Assembly (NCBI RefSeq): GCF_000371965.1
Contig: NZ_AQUO01000001.1
Location: 760,828 to 795,000 of the forward strand
DNA from: Paracoccus sp. N5
Lineage (GTDB): Bacteria; Pseudomonadota; Alphaproteobacteria; Rhodobacterales; Rhodobacteraceae
Length of the DNA stretch: 34,173 nucleotides
Direction of reading: 5' to 3'
Positions within the stretch are counted from its first letter, which is position 1. Every line of letters starts with the position of its first letter. The translations under genes and the position numbers were made by a program. Below the pieces are notes generated by a model. That model saw nothing but the letters and a program-made list of their open reading frames with translations, did not search any database and was not told the origin of the DNA. Shown here piece by piece: positions 15,665 to 23,586 of the stretch.

Positions 15665-17044
15665 ATGTTGGGAAAATGGACCAAATGGGCATCTTTGGGA
15701 AAAGCGGCGGAAACTCCTCCAAGAGCAGCGGAAGCAAGTACGAGAAGTCAGGATCAAAGGGATCCTACGGCAAAGGTTACGGAAAGGGCAGTGCCTCTTC
15801 CAACGAGCGCAAGTACCAGCCCCGAACTGAAGCACAAGCTCGCCGAGACGACAGAAAGTTCAGCTGGTTCAAGTGAACCCGTTGAGTCGCGGCTGTCTGC
15901 GGAGGTGAAGTTCTTCCTTGCCGACAAGAACTACGGGTTCCTCCTTAACCCCGCTGGGGGCAAGGACATCCTAATCCACCGAAACGGCGTAATCGATGGA
16001 ACCGTCCCCCAAAAGGGGGCGGTCTACTGGTTTGACCTTGGCGAAGACCGCCAGCAACGGCCTTGCGCGGTGAACGCTTCTCTGAAGGTGGGCGCAACGG
16101 ACGCGCCAATTCCTGCCTTGGACCACGACACCAAGGAGCTGTTCGACTGGGCGTTCATACCCTTGTTCAGCCGAGATACGACAAGCAAAGCGATCAGCGA
16201 TTTGGCATCGCTCGCGCTAACCGAAGACTGGCGGTACAGGGAAAGCCCCGCCGAAGAGTTCGATGACTTTGGCATCCTGCGGAACTACATCAAATTCACA
16301 TTCACCCGGCTGAGACACGAGGGCAAGGTCATCACCGGTGATCGGTTCGCGACATTCAACACGGGTTTGGTCGACCGGTTCTATGAACCGATCTATGCAC
16401 TTTTTGAGAAGAATGGCCGTGCAACTCCTCCATGGAAGTGGCGATCGTTCTGCGTGAGTGGACAAGGAGAGGAAGGGAAGTTGCTTGCGCGGACATTCGA
16501 GCCGCTACCGAAGGCCGCAAGCTATTTCGCGAACATCGATGACCTCTACTTCGACGCGGAGGCGCCATTCGACGAGGATCTCGATCACATTGTGCTCGAT
16601 GGTATCCGACGCGACAGGTACCCGCATGATTTCCTTGACACCTACGCAGGCGGGTTCTCGCTGCAGGAGTACCTAGCAAATCGAGAGTCATATTTGGCAG
16701 GTATTGCCGACCGCTTAAACCAAAACGATGCGATGTATCGGCGGTTGAGGAACAGGCTTAAAGACGCCATTCTGCTGGCGCGCAAACGCGTCAGCTGGAA
16801 CTACCGTGCTGTTGTTCCGCAGTATTACCCAAAGCACAACCTGATGAGCTTCCTCCTGCCAATCTCTTTGTCGGACGACACCAAGGTCGATGCAGCCCTG
16901 GTTGTTCAAAGCATCAGGGTGGATGGAAAGTTGAGGTATCAGGGCTACACGATTTATCCCCTCGCCTATGCATACCGGAACGCCCGCCTCGTAGCGAAGC
17001 CAATCAGTGACTGGCTTGATCCCGAGAGGATTCTGGGAACGTAA
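15665..17044 (+). CDS. cold-shock-domain plus DUF3825 protein (phage cargo)
   Basis: A protein of up to 459 residues. Residues about 78-150 form a cold-shock OB fold with both RNA-binding motifs: AEVKFFLADKNYGFLL (RNP1 region) and GGKDILIHRNGV (RNP2 region). Residues about 165-455 match DUF3825, recognised by GDRFATFNTGLVDRFYEPIYALFE and the late segments WNYRAVVPQYYP and KLRYQGYTIYPLAYAYRNARL. Binding of RNA is likely; any enzymatic action of DUF3825 is unknown to me. The ATG at 15665 has GAGGG seven bases upstream, but the first 70 codons overlap another ORF with better codon bias (15676-15876), so a later start such as GTG 15905 remains possible. Base composition is clearly lower in GC than the phage genes around it. 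It sits between tail genes and is probably a moron acquired by transfer. Confidence 0.8.
   Translation: MLGKWTKWASLGKAAETPPRAAEASTRSQDQRDPTAKVTERAVPLPTSASTSPELKHKLAETTESSAGSSEPVESRLSAEVKFFLADKNYGFLLNPAGGKDILIHRNGVIDGTVPQKGAVYWFDLGEDRQQRPCAVNASLKVGATDAPIPALDHDTKELFDWAFIPLFSRDTTSKAISDLASLALTEDWRYRESPAEEFDDFGILRNYIKFTFTRLRHEGKVITGDRFATFNTGLVDRFYEPIYALFEKNGRATPPWKWRSFCVSGQGEEGKLLARTFEPLPKAASYFANIDDLYFDAEAPFDEDLDHIVLDGIRRDRYPHDFLDTYAGGFSLQEYLANRESYLAGIADRLNQNDAMYRRLRNRLKDAILLARKRVSWNYRAVVPQYYPKHNLMSFLLPISLSDDTKVDAALVVQSIRVDGKLRYQGYTIYPLAYAYRNARLVAKPISDWLDPERILGT
15676..15876 (+). CDS. Ser/Gly/Lys-rich small protein overlapping the DUF3825 gene
   Basis: A 66-residue frame, +1/-2 relative to the DUF3825 frame. 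It reads as a low-complexity Ser/Gly/Lys/Tyr region (GKSGGNSSKSSGSKYEKSG, then GSYGKGYGKGS) followed by a basic end TEAQARRDDRKFSWFK. Counting third codon positions, 44 of 66 codons end in G or C here, against 30 of 70 in the overlapping DUF3825 frame, so this frame looks more like the coding one. The ribosome site before ATG 15676 is poor; ATG 15685 and GTG 15613 are alternatives. Such a basic flexible peptide could bind nucleic acid together with the cold-shock protein encoded next to it. It may instead be a shadow of the longer gene. Confidence 0.5.
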   Translation: MDQMGIFGKSGGNSSKSSGSKYEKSGSKGSYGKGYGKGSASSNERKYQPRTEAQARRDDRKFSWFK

Positions 17045-17053
17045 GCCTCGTTC

Positions 17054-17104
17054 AGGTCGGTCTGGGGGAAACTACTTCCTCGCCAAGACCCCAGAAAACG
17101 ACCT
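17054..17104 (+). other. interrupted 13-bp stem-loop after the cargo gene
   Basis: AGGTCG (17054-17059) pairs with CGACCT (17099-17104), and inside it TCTGGGG (17061-17067) pairs with CCCCAGA (17089-17095). This makes a 13-bp stem with a small internal loop and a 21-base apical loop, ten bases after the DUF3825 stop. There is no T run, so it is not a standard terminator. It could still slow transcription, protect the cargo transcript, or mark the island border. Confidence 0.5.
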
Positions 17105-17129
17105 CGCAAATCTATCGCCGTACAGGACA

Positions 17130-17552
17130 ATGCCCACCGCCCGCGAAACCGTCCTCGCCGCGCTGCACGCGCGGCTGCGGCCACTTGCCGCCCTCACCCT
17201 GCGTGACGAGGTGCTGCCCGAGCGGATCCCCGCGGCCGGGCTGCTCATCCTGCGCGACGGCCAGCCGGGCGAGCCGGAGGTGACGCTGTCGCCCCTGCGC
17301 TACCACTACCAGCACCGGGCAGAACTGGAGGTCGTCGTCCAGGCGGGCACCGCCCGGGCCAGCGCCTTCGACGACCTGACCGCCGCCATCGGCGCAGCGC
17401 TGGAGGCCGACCGGACGCTCGGCGGCCATTGCGACTGGGTCGAACCGGAGGCCCCGGCCTCGGTCGACCTGCCCGTCGAGGGGGCCGCGGCCCTGAAGGC
17501 TGCGGTGATCACCGTCGTTCTGCACTACACCACAACCGGCCCTCTGGCCTGA
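17130..17552 (+). CDS. tail terminator / completion protein, gpU-like
   Basis: A 140-residue protein that starts with the helix PTARETVLAALHARLRPL, then DEVLPERIPAAGLLILRDGQ, a central strand pair (YHYQHRAELEVVVQAG) and a C-terminal strand (AAVITVVLHYTTTGPLA). Position just before the tube gene and the fold pattern fit a tail terminator that stops tail growth and joins tail to head. Database entries for related proteins sometimes say acyl-CoA transferase, which the sequence does not support. I start at ATG 17130, with AGGA two to three bases upstream; the spacing is tight. A longer frame from 17007 would run through the stem-loop. Confidence 0.72.
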   Translation: MPTARETVLAALHARLRPLAALTLRDEVLPERIPAAGLLILRDGQPGEPEVTLSPLRYHYQHRAELEVVVQAGTARASAFDDLTAAIGAALEADRTLGGHCDWVEPEAPASVDLPVEGAAALKAAVITVVLHYTTTGPLA

Positions 17553-17575
17553 CACCCCTCACATAGGAGACCCAC

Positions 17576-18514
17576 ATGGCACGCGCACACGGCGCGCGGG
17601 CGCAGATGGCGCTTGCGTTCGAAACCGTCTACGGCACCCCGCCTGTCAGCGGCTATCGGCTGATGCCTTTCGCCCGCACCACACTGGGCGCAGAGCAGCC
17701 CCTGCTGAATTCGGAATTGCTCGGATATGGCCGAGATCCACTAGCCCCGATCAAGGACGCCGTCACCGCCGATGGCGAGGTGGTGGTGCCGATCGATGTC
17801 GAGGCCCTCGGATTTTGGCTCAAGGCGGCCTTCGGCGCCCCGACCACGACGGGGACCACGCCCAAGACCCACACCTTCCAGTCAGGGAACTGGACACTGC
17901 CGAGCATGGCCATCGAAGTGGCCATGCCCGAAGTGCCGCGGTTCGCGATGTATGCGGGGTGCGTCATGGACCAGCTGTCCTGGCAGATGAGCAGGTCGGG
18001 CCTCTTGACGGCAACGGCACGGCTGATCGCCCAAGGCGAGGCGATTGCGGCCACCACCGCCGCAGGCTCCCCGACTGCGCTGGGCCTGCAGCGCTTCGGC
18101 CATTTCAACGGGGTGGTGAAACGCCACGGCACCGCCTTGGGCAACGTCGTCTCGGCCGAGATCACCTATGCCAACGGCCTCGACCGGATCGAGACCATCC
18201 GCAACGACGGCAAGATCGAAGGCGCCGATCCCGGCATGGCCGCCCTGACCGGCCGGATCGAGGTGCGCTTCGCGGACTCGGCGCTGGTGACGCAAGCCAT
18301 CGACGGCACGCCCTGCGAGCTCGAGTTCGCCTACAGTCTCGGGGCCAACGCCAGTTTCACCTTCACGGCCCATGCCGTCTACCTGCCGGTCCCGCGGATC
18401 GAAATCCCCGGGCCCCAGGGCATCCAGGCGACCTTCGACTGGCAGGCCGCGAAGGCTACCAGCCCCACCCGCATGTGCACCGCCGTCCTCGTCAACACCG
18501 TCACGGGATACTGA
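17576..18514 (+). CDS. tail tube protein
   Basis: A 312-residue tail tube protein of the Phage_tube_2 type. Characteristic are the start RAHGARAQMALAFETVYGTPP, the region GEVVVPIDVEALGFWLKAAFG, and the central SMAIEVAMPEVPRFAMYAGC and ITYANGLDRIETIRNDGKIEG. These proteins stack as rings around the tape measure to make the tube of non-contractile tails. An AGGAGA site lies seven bases before the ATG. Two bases separate its stop from the chaperone gene. Confidence 0.9.
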   Translation: MARAHGARAQMALAFETVYGTPPVSGYRLMPFARTTLGAEQPLLNSELLGYGRDPLAPIKDAVTADGEVVVPIDVEALGFWLKAAFGAPTTTGTTPKTHTFQSGNWTLPSMAIEVAMPEVPRFAMYAGCVMDQLSWQMSRSGLLTATARLIAQGEAIAATTAAGSPTALGLQRFGHFNGVVKRHGTALGNVVSAEITYANGLDRIETIRNDGKIEGADPGMAALTGRIEVRFADSALVTQAIDGTPCELEFAYSLGANASFTFTAHAVYLPVPRIEIPGPQGIQATFDWQAAKATSPTRMCTAVLVNTVTGY

Positions 18515-18516
18515 TC

Positions 18517-18924
18517 ATGATCCGCCTGAACCTTTCGAACCGCCCCGAATGGCTGGACCTGCTGCCCGGCTTGCGCGTCCTTGTGGCGCCCCTGACCACC
18601 GCGCTGATGGTCTCGGCCCGCGCCGATCCCGTCATCGACGGCCTGTCGGAAACCTCCAGCCAGGAGGACATGGCGCTGGCCATGGCCAAGGCTGTCGCGC
18701 GCCGCGCGGTGCTGGAATGGGAAGGCGTCGGCGATGATGACGGCAACCTCGTGCCGGTCAGCCCGGCCGGGATCGATGCCCTCCTGGAAATCTGGCCCGT
18801 CTTCGAGGCCTTCCAGGCGCAATACGTCGCCCGCGGTCTGATGCTGGATGCGGAAAAAAACGCCTCCGCGCCCTCGCCGACTGGTCCTTCGGCGGGGGCG
18901 ACGGCTATTGCGCGGCCTGCATAG
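18517..18924 (+). CDS. tail assembly chaperone, short form (gpG-like)
   Basis: A 135-residue protein, mostly helical after a beta start (MIRLNLSNRPEWLDLLPGLRVLV in outline). Position between tube and tape measure identifies it as the gpG-type chaperone that keeps the tape measure soluble while the tube forms around it. Its last 20 residues (NASAPSPTGPSAGATAIARPA region) are read only when the ribosome does not slip. The slippery site is at 18855-18861. A minority of ribosomes should produce the longer fusion described next. Confidence 0.85.
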   Translation: MIRLNLSNRPEWLDLLPGLRVLVAPLTTALMVSARADPVIDGLSETSSQEDMALAMAKAVARRAVLEWEGVGDDDGNLVPVSPAGIDALLEIWPVFEAFQAQYVARGLMLDAEKNASAPSPTGPSAGATAIARPA

Positions 18925-19184
18925 GCCCCTGCCCGGACTGCCCCGCAAGACTGAACCGGCCGCAGACGGTCGAGGGCTGGCAGGTCTGGGACTTGACCCA
19001 GCGCCTCGGCGGCCAGCTGCGCATCGCGCCGGGGGCCGTCATCGGATGGGACATGGGCGCCGCGCTGTCACTGGCGCAGGCGCTGGGCATCCCGCCCCTG
19101 ATCGCCGCCGAACTGCTGCCCGAGATCGAGGCAGTGATGGTGCGCAAGCTGAACGAGCAGATGGAAGGACGCCGGAATGGCTGA
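18517..19184 (+). CDS. tail assembly chaperone, -1 frameshift fusion (gpGT-like)
   Basis: Shifting -1 at A AAA AAC (18855-18861) joins 115 codons of the short form to a 107-codon open frame that runs from 18861 to 19184, giving 222 residues. The T part reads RLRALADWSFGGGDGYCAAC and then GPCPDC, a four-cysteine cluster likely to bind zinc, followed by QVWDLTQRLGGQLRIAPGAV and helices to the end. This frame has no good start of its own at its left side (the only internal ATG, at 19047, would cut it in half), while the sequence is clearly protein-like. In lambda the GT fusion binds the tape measure. Its end overlaps the tape measure start by eight bases. Confidence 0.85.
18855..18861 (+). promoter_or_regulatory. 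programmed -1 ribosomal frameshift site A AAA AAC
   Basis: Seven A residues followed by C. In the zero frame they are read as GAA AAA AAC, which makes the heptamer A AAA AAC, one of the most slippery bacterial sites. The zero frame ends at 18924, and the -1 frame continues to 19184. Position and both products fit the conserved phage tail chaperone frameshift. Confidence 0.85.
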
Positions 19185-21639
19185 GAAGAAAGTCTCCGTC
19201 CGCCTTGTGGCGGAGGGCGGACGTCGCGTGCGCGCCGAACTGGAGGGTGTCGGTGAGGCTGGGGCCCGCGGCTTTGGCCGCCTGTCGCGCGAAATGGAAC
19301 TGGCGAACACCCGTCTGGCCGCCTTTGCGCGCCGGGCGGGCCTGGCGCTCGGGGCCGCTGCTGCCGCTGCCACGGCATCGCTTGGGCTAATCGTCCGCTC
19401 TACAGCCGAGAGCGCCGCCCAGATCCGGCAGTTCGCGCAGGTTGCCAATGCCACACCCGAGGCCCTGCAGCGCTGGTCGGCTGGCGCGCGGACGGTTGGC
19501 ATCGAGCAGGAGAAGCTCGCCGATATCCTGAAGGACGTGAACGACCGGGTCGGGGATTTCCTGCAGACCGGCGGCGGACCGATGGCCGACTTCTTCGAGA
19601 ACGTCGCCCCGCGCGTCGGTGTCACCGCCGACCAGTTCGCGCGGCTCTCGGGGCCAGAGGCGCTGCAGCTTTACGTCGACACGCTGGAACGCGCCGGTCT
19701 CAGCCAGCAGGAGATGACCTTCTATCTGGAGGCCATGGCCTCGGACGCCACCCGCCTCCTACCGCTTCTGCGCAATGGTGGAGCCGAGATGGCCCGGCTT
19801 GGAGATCAGGCATCGGACCTTGGCGCGGTTCTGGACAGTGATGCCCTGGAAGCATTGCGCCGCACCCAACTCGCGCTGGGCACCGTATCCCTCGTGTTCG
19901 ACGGCCTGCGCAATCGGATTGCCGTGGCCGTCGCCCCGACCATCGAGGCGCTGGCCAATGCCTTCGTGGCCCTCGCGGCCGACGGTGGCATCCTGCGCTC
20001 GGCTATCGACGCGTTGATCGGCAACCTCGGGCGCCTCGCATCCTATGCGGCAACCTTCGCGGCCGTCATGGCCGGGCGCTGGGTCGCGGGAATGGCCGCT
20101 GCGGCCCTCTCCGTGCGCGGCCTGGCCACCGCGCTGGTATTCCTGCGCGGTGCCCTCATCCGCACTGGGATCGGAGCCCTGATCGTCGGCGCGGGCGAGC
20201 TGGTCTATCAGTTCTCGCAGCTCGTCGCCCGGGTCGGCGGGGTGGGCGAGGCCTTCAGCTTGCTTGGCGATCTGGCCCGCGAAGTCTGGTCGCGGATCGG
20301 CCTGTCGCTGGACGCCGCACTCGCCCGCATGGCGGCCGGATGGGAAGGGCTGAAGGCTGCGGGTCTCTCGGCACTCGAGGGCACCATCGCAGGCGTCGTC
20401 AGCTTCGGCGACCGGACAGCGGCGATCTTCCAGGGCGCCTATGATGCGGCGGTGGCAATCTGGGGCAGTCTGCCCGGCGCCATCGGCGACTTCGCCTTCC
20501 AGGCTGCAAACGGGCTGATCTCCGGCGTCGAAGCGATGCTGAACGGCGTCGTCACCCGCATCAACAGCTTCATCGAGACACTGAACGCGGCGCTGGCGTT
20601 GCTGCCGGAATGGGCCACCGGTGAAGGTGGCGTGAGGATCGGTATCCTCGACCCGGTGGAACTCGGCCGCATCGGCAATCCCTTCGAGGGCGCCGCGACC
20701 GCTGCAGGTGCCGCCGCCGCCGATGCCTTCTCGGCAGCGCTGTCGCGGACCTACCTCGAGCTGCCCGATCTCGGGCTCGGTGCCATGGCCGACGACGCAC
20801 GCGCTCGGGCCGAGGGCTATCGCGAGGCTGCAGGCATGTTGGCCGATGCCGCGGGTCAGCCGCTGGCCAGCTGGCAGGCCCTGAAGGATGCCGTCACAGG
20901 CACGGGGACCGAGGCCGAGACCGCGTTGGCGGGTGCGACTGGCGCGGCCGATGCCCTTACGACAGGACTGACCGACACCGCCACGGCCGCCGAAGGTGCG
21001 GGCGGGGCCGCGCGCGCCGCCGGGGCGGCAGCGGCCGAGGGCGCGGACACGGCCCTCACCGGCTGGCAGGCCGTCACCGCAGCCCTCGCCGACTACGCCG
21101 CCAAGGCGCGCGACATTGGCGGGGACGTCGGCAGCGCGCTGGTCGGGGCCTTCCAGAGCGCCGAGAACGCCATCGGCGACTTTGTGAAGACCGGCAAACT
21201 CGACTTCCGCGATCTGGTCACGTCCATGATCGCCGATCTGGCCAAGCTTGCTGCGCGGCGCTTCATCCTTGGCCCCATCGCCAATGCCCTTTCCGGCGCG
21301 CTGGGCGGCGCGGGCGGGATCTTCGCCAACATCCTGCATGCGGGCGGTCCAGTCGGTGCCCCGGGCCCCGGCCGGATGGTCCCGGCCATGGCCTTTGCAG
21401 GCGCGCCGCGCATGCACAACGGCGGCTGGGCCGGGCTGCGACCTGACGAGGTGCCCGCGATTCTGCAACGCGGTGAGCGGGTGCTCTCGCGGCGCGAGGC
21501 GGCCGGCTACGGCCAGGCAAGCGCCTCGACCGTCAACGTCACGATCAACGCCCGTGACGCCGAGAGCTTCCGGCAATCCCGGACGCAGGTCGCCAGCGAC
21601 ATCGCCCGCGCCGTGTCGCTGGGCCGGAGGGGGATGTGA
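19177..21639 (+). CDS. tail tape measure protein
   Basis: An 820-residue tape measure, the rod that fixes tail length and is released into the cell before the DNA. The N-terminal 130 residues are helical with the motif RQFAQVANATPEALQRWSAG seen in this family. The middle (about 265-400) has several hydrophobic helices suited to membrane contact. The C-terminal part carries GKLDFRDLVTSMIADLAKLAARR and GGPVGAPGPGRMVPAMAFAG, the lambda-type tape measure end. At about 1.5 angstrom per residue the tail should be near 120 nm, an estimate only. It overlaps the chaperone fusion by eight bases. Confidence 0.92.
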   Translation: MAEKKVSVRLVAEGGRRVRAELEGVGEAGARGFGRLSREMELANTRLAAFARRAGLALGAAAAAATASLGLIVRSTAESAAQIRQFAQVANATPEALQRWSAGARTVGIEQEKLADILKDVNDRVGDFLQTGGGPMADFFENVAPRVGVTADQFARLSGPEALQLYVDTLERAGLSQQEMTFYLEAMASDATRLLPLLRNGGAEMARLGDQASDLGAVLDSDALEALRRTQLALGTVSLVFDGLRNRIAVAVAPTIEALANAFVALAADGGILRSAIDALIGNLGRLASYAATFAAVMAGRWVAGMAAAALSVRGLATALVFLRGALIRTGIGALIVGAGELVYQFSQLVARVGGVGEAFSLLGDLAREVWSRIGLSLDAALARMAAGWEGLKAAGLSALEGTIAGVVSFGDRTAAIFQGAYDAAVAIWGSLPGAIGDFAFQAANGLISGVEAMLNGVVTRINSFIETLNAALALLPEWATGEGGVRIGILDPVELGRIGNPFEGAATAAGAAAADAFSAALSRTYLELPDLGLGAMADDARARAEGYREAAGMLADAAGQPLASWQALKDAVTGTGTEAETALAGATGAADALTTGLTDTATAAEGAGGAARAAGAAAAEGADTALTGWQAVTAALADYAAKARDIGGDVGSALVGAFQSAENAIGDFVKTGKLDFRDLVTSMIADLAKLAARRFILGPIANALSGALGGAGGIFANILHAGGPVGAPGPGRMVPAMAFAGAPRMHNGGWAGLRPDEVPAILQRGERVLSRREAAGYGQASASTVNVTINARDAESFRQSRTQVASDIARAVSLGRRGM

Positions 21640-22265
21640 TGGCGTTTCACGAGGTCCGGTTTCCGGACAACATCAGCCGCGGGGCGCGCGGCGGCCCCGA
21701 GCGGCGCACCCAGATCGTCGAACTGGCAAGCGGGGCCGAGGAGCGCAACGCCAGCTGGGCCAACAGCCGCCGCCGCTATGACGTCGCCTATGGCATCCGC
21801 CGCGCCGACGATCTGGCGGCGGTCGTGTCCTTCTTCGAGGCAAGGAACGGCCGCCTCCACGGCTTCCGTTTCAAGGACTGGGCCGACTTCAAATCCTGCC
21901 TGCCGTCGCAGACGCCGGGGCCAGCCAATCAGCCGATCGGAACAGGGAACGGGGCAGCCACTCTGTTTCAGCTGACCAAGCGCTACACATCGGGCGCACA
22001 GTCCTGGACGCGGGCCATCGCCAAACCCGTCGCCGGAACCGTGACCATCGCCCTGAACGGCACGCCACAGGCTTCAGGCTGGTCAGTTTCGACCACGACC
22101 GGCCTCGTCACCTTCACCACCGCCCCCGCGGCAGGCGTCGCCATCACCGCGGGGTTCGAGTTCGACGTCCCCGTCCGGTTCGACACCGATGTCCTCGACG
22201 TCACCCTCGACCTTGAACGCCTCGGGTCGATCACCTCGATCCCCCTCGTGGAAATCCGCAGATGA
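21639..22265 (+). CDS. distal tail protein, DUF2460 (GTA gene 12-like)
   Basis: A 208-residue DUF2460 protein. Features: FHEVRFPDNISRGARGGPER at the start, RRRYDVAYGIR, FEARNGRLHGFRFKDWADF, and the C-terminal VRFDTDVLDVTLDLERLGSI. In the Rhodobacter capsulatus gene transfer agent the homologous gene 12 product is the distal tail ring that links tube and baseplate. ATG 21639 shares one base with the tape measure stop, with GGAGGGGG five bases before. Its own stop overlaps the next start by four bases, and this tight packing continues through the peptidase gene. Confidence 0.9.
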   Translation: MAFHEVRFPDNISRGARGGPERRTQIVELASGAEERNASWANSRRRYDVAYGIRRADDLAAVVSFFEARNGRLHGFRFKDWADFKSCLPSQTPGPANQPIGTGNGAATLFQLTKRYTSGAQSWTRAIAKPVAGTVTIALNGTPQASGWSVSTTTGLVTFTTAPAAGVAITAGFEFDVPVRFDTDVLDVTLDLERLGSITSIPLVEIRR

Positions 22266-23146
22266 AGTCCCTGAACCCCGCGCTGCAGGCGCATCTCGAT
22301 GATGGCACGACGACACTCGCCTGGTGCTGGCGCATCACCCGGGCCGATGACGTGACCTTCGGCTTCACCGACCACGACCGGACCCTCACTTTCGACGGCA
22401 CCGAGTTCGAACCCGAAAGTGGACTGACGGCGTCCGAGGTGCGGTCAGGGTCCGATTTGTCCGTCGACGCGCAGGATGCCCAAGGCGTGCTGTCCTCTGA
22501 CCGGATCACCGAGACCGACATCCTCGACGGCCGATGGGACGCCGCAGTTGTCGAGGTCTGGCGGGTGAACTGGGCCAGCCCCGCGCAGCGCGTGCTCTTG
22601 CGCCGCGGTGCCATCGGCCAGATCCGGCGCGGACGGCTGGCCTTCGTGGCGGAGGTGCGCAGCCTCGCCCACGTCCTCGGCCAGACGGTGGGGCGGACGT
22701 TTCAGGCCAGTTGCGATGCCGCGCTAGGCGATGCGCGCTGCGGGGTGCACCTTGATGCCCCGGCCTTCAGGGGGACCGGCGCGGTGATCGATGTGCTGCG
22801 CGACCGGACCTTCACGGCTTCCGGCCTTGGCACCTTTGCCGCGGGCTGGTTCGGCTTCGGTCTGGTGGAATGGTCGACTGGCGTGAATGCGGGGCGGCGG
22901 GTCGAAGTGCTGTCGCATGACCTCGTCGGTGGCGTCGCCATCCTCACCCTGTTGGAAGCGCCAGTGCGACCGATCACGGCGGCAGATGCCTTCGTGGTCC
23001 GAGCAGGCTGCGACAAGCGGATCGCGACCTGTGGCACGAAGTTCGCCAATGTCGCCAACTTTCGAGGGTTCCCCCACATCCCAGGTCAAGACGCGGTCCT
23101 ACGCTATGCGACGAAGGACGGTGGGCACGAGGGGGCGGTGTTGTGA
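22262..23146 (+). CDS. tail hub protein, DUF2163 (GTA gene 13-like)
   Basis: A 294-residue DUF2163 protein, the baseplate hub. The N-terminal part (ALQAHLDDGTTTLAWCWRI, GFTDHDRTLTFDG) and the C-terminal VANFRGFPHIPGQDAVLRY identify the family. Four cysteines, C151, C160, C250 and C257, sit in the family positions. Lambda gpL, a hub protein with a similar role, binds an iron-sulfur cluster, and these cysteines are good candidates for such a site here; that is inference. It overlaps both neighbours by four bases. Confidence 0.9.
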   Translation: MKSLNPALQAHLDDGTTTLAWCWRITRADDVTFGFTDHDRTLTFDGTEFEPESGLTASEVRSGSDLSVDAQDAQGVLSSDRITETDILDGRWDAAVVEVWRVNWASPAQRVLLRRGAIGQIRRGRLAFVAEVRSLAHVLGQTVGRTFQASCDAALGDARCGVHLDAPAFRGTGAVIDVLRDRTFTASGLGTFAAGWFGFGLVEWSTGVNAGRRVEVLSHDLVGGVAILTLLEAPVRPITAADAFVVRAGCDKRIATCGTKFANVANFRGFPHIPGQDAVLRYATKDGGHEGAVL

Positions 23147-23577
23147 AGACCGCCGATCCCGCCCTTGTCATCGCCGTCGCGCGCTCCTGGCTTGGCACGC
23201 CCTACCACGACCAGGCCAGTCTGCGCGGGGTCGGATGCGATTGCCTCGGCCTCGCGCGCGGTGTCTGGCGCGAAGTTGTAGGGCCGGAGCCGTTCCCGAT
23301 CCCGCCCTATAGCCGGGACTGGGGCGAGACCGGGCCGCGCGAGGTTCTGGCCGATGGGGCGCGGGTGATGATGCCCGAGATTGCAACGGCTGACGCCCCG
23401 CCGGGTGCGCTGATCCTGTTCCGGATGATGCCGCGCGCTATCGCCAAGCATGTCGGCATCCTGACCAGCCCCGACACCTTCCTTCACGCCTATGAACGGT
23501 TGGGCGTGATCGAGGAACCGCTGACCCCAACATGGCGACGTCGCATCGCCTTTGCCTTCCTGTTCCCTGCACGATGA
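23143..23577 (+). CDS. NlpC/P60 tail peptidase (GTA gene 14-like)
   Basis: A 144-residue cysteine peptidase of the NlpC/P60 superfamily. It has ARSWLGTPYHDQASLRGVGC, the nucleophile C34 in CDCLGLARGVW, and H103 in AKHVGIL, with HAYERLGV close to the end. In gene transfer agents and related siphophages the protein sits at the tail tip and cuts peptidoglycan as the tail crosses the periplasm. The start overlaps the hub gene by four bases. It ends nine bases before the megatron start. Confidence 0.93.
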   Translation: MKTADPALVIAVARSWLGTPYHDQASLRGVGCDCLGLARGVWREVVGPEPFPIPPYSRDWGETGPREVLADGARVMMPEIATADAPPGALILFRMMPRAIAKHVGILTSPDTFLHAYERLGVIEEPLTPTWRRRIAFAFLFPAR

Positions 23578-23586
23578 GTTTTCACA

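Noticed and set aside
17130..17552. Acyl-CoA transferase, a name given to similar proteins in databases
   Set aside because: No transferase motif; length and position match a tail terminator.
18848..19390. 180-codon rightward ORF across the chaperone-tape measure junction
   Set aside because: Arg/Pro-rich third frame; the zero and -1 frames already account for this stretch.
19759..21576. 605-codon leftward ORF opposite the tape measure gene
   Set aside because: Shadow frame with no recognisable domain; the rightward tape measure protein is well supported.
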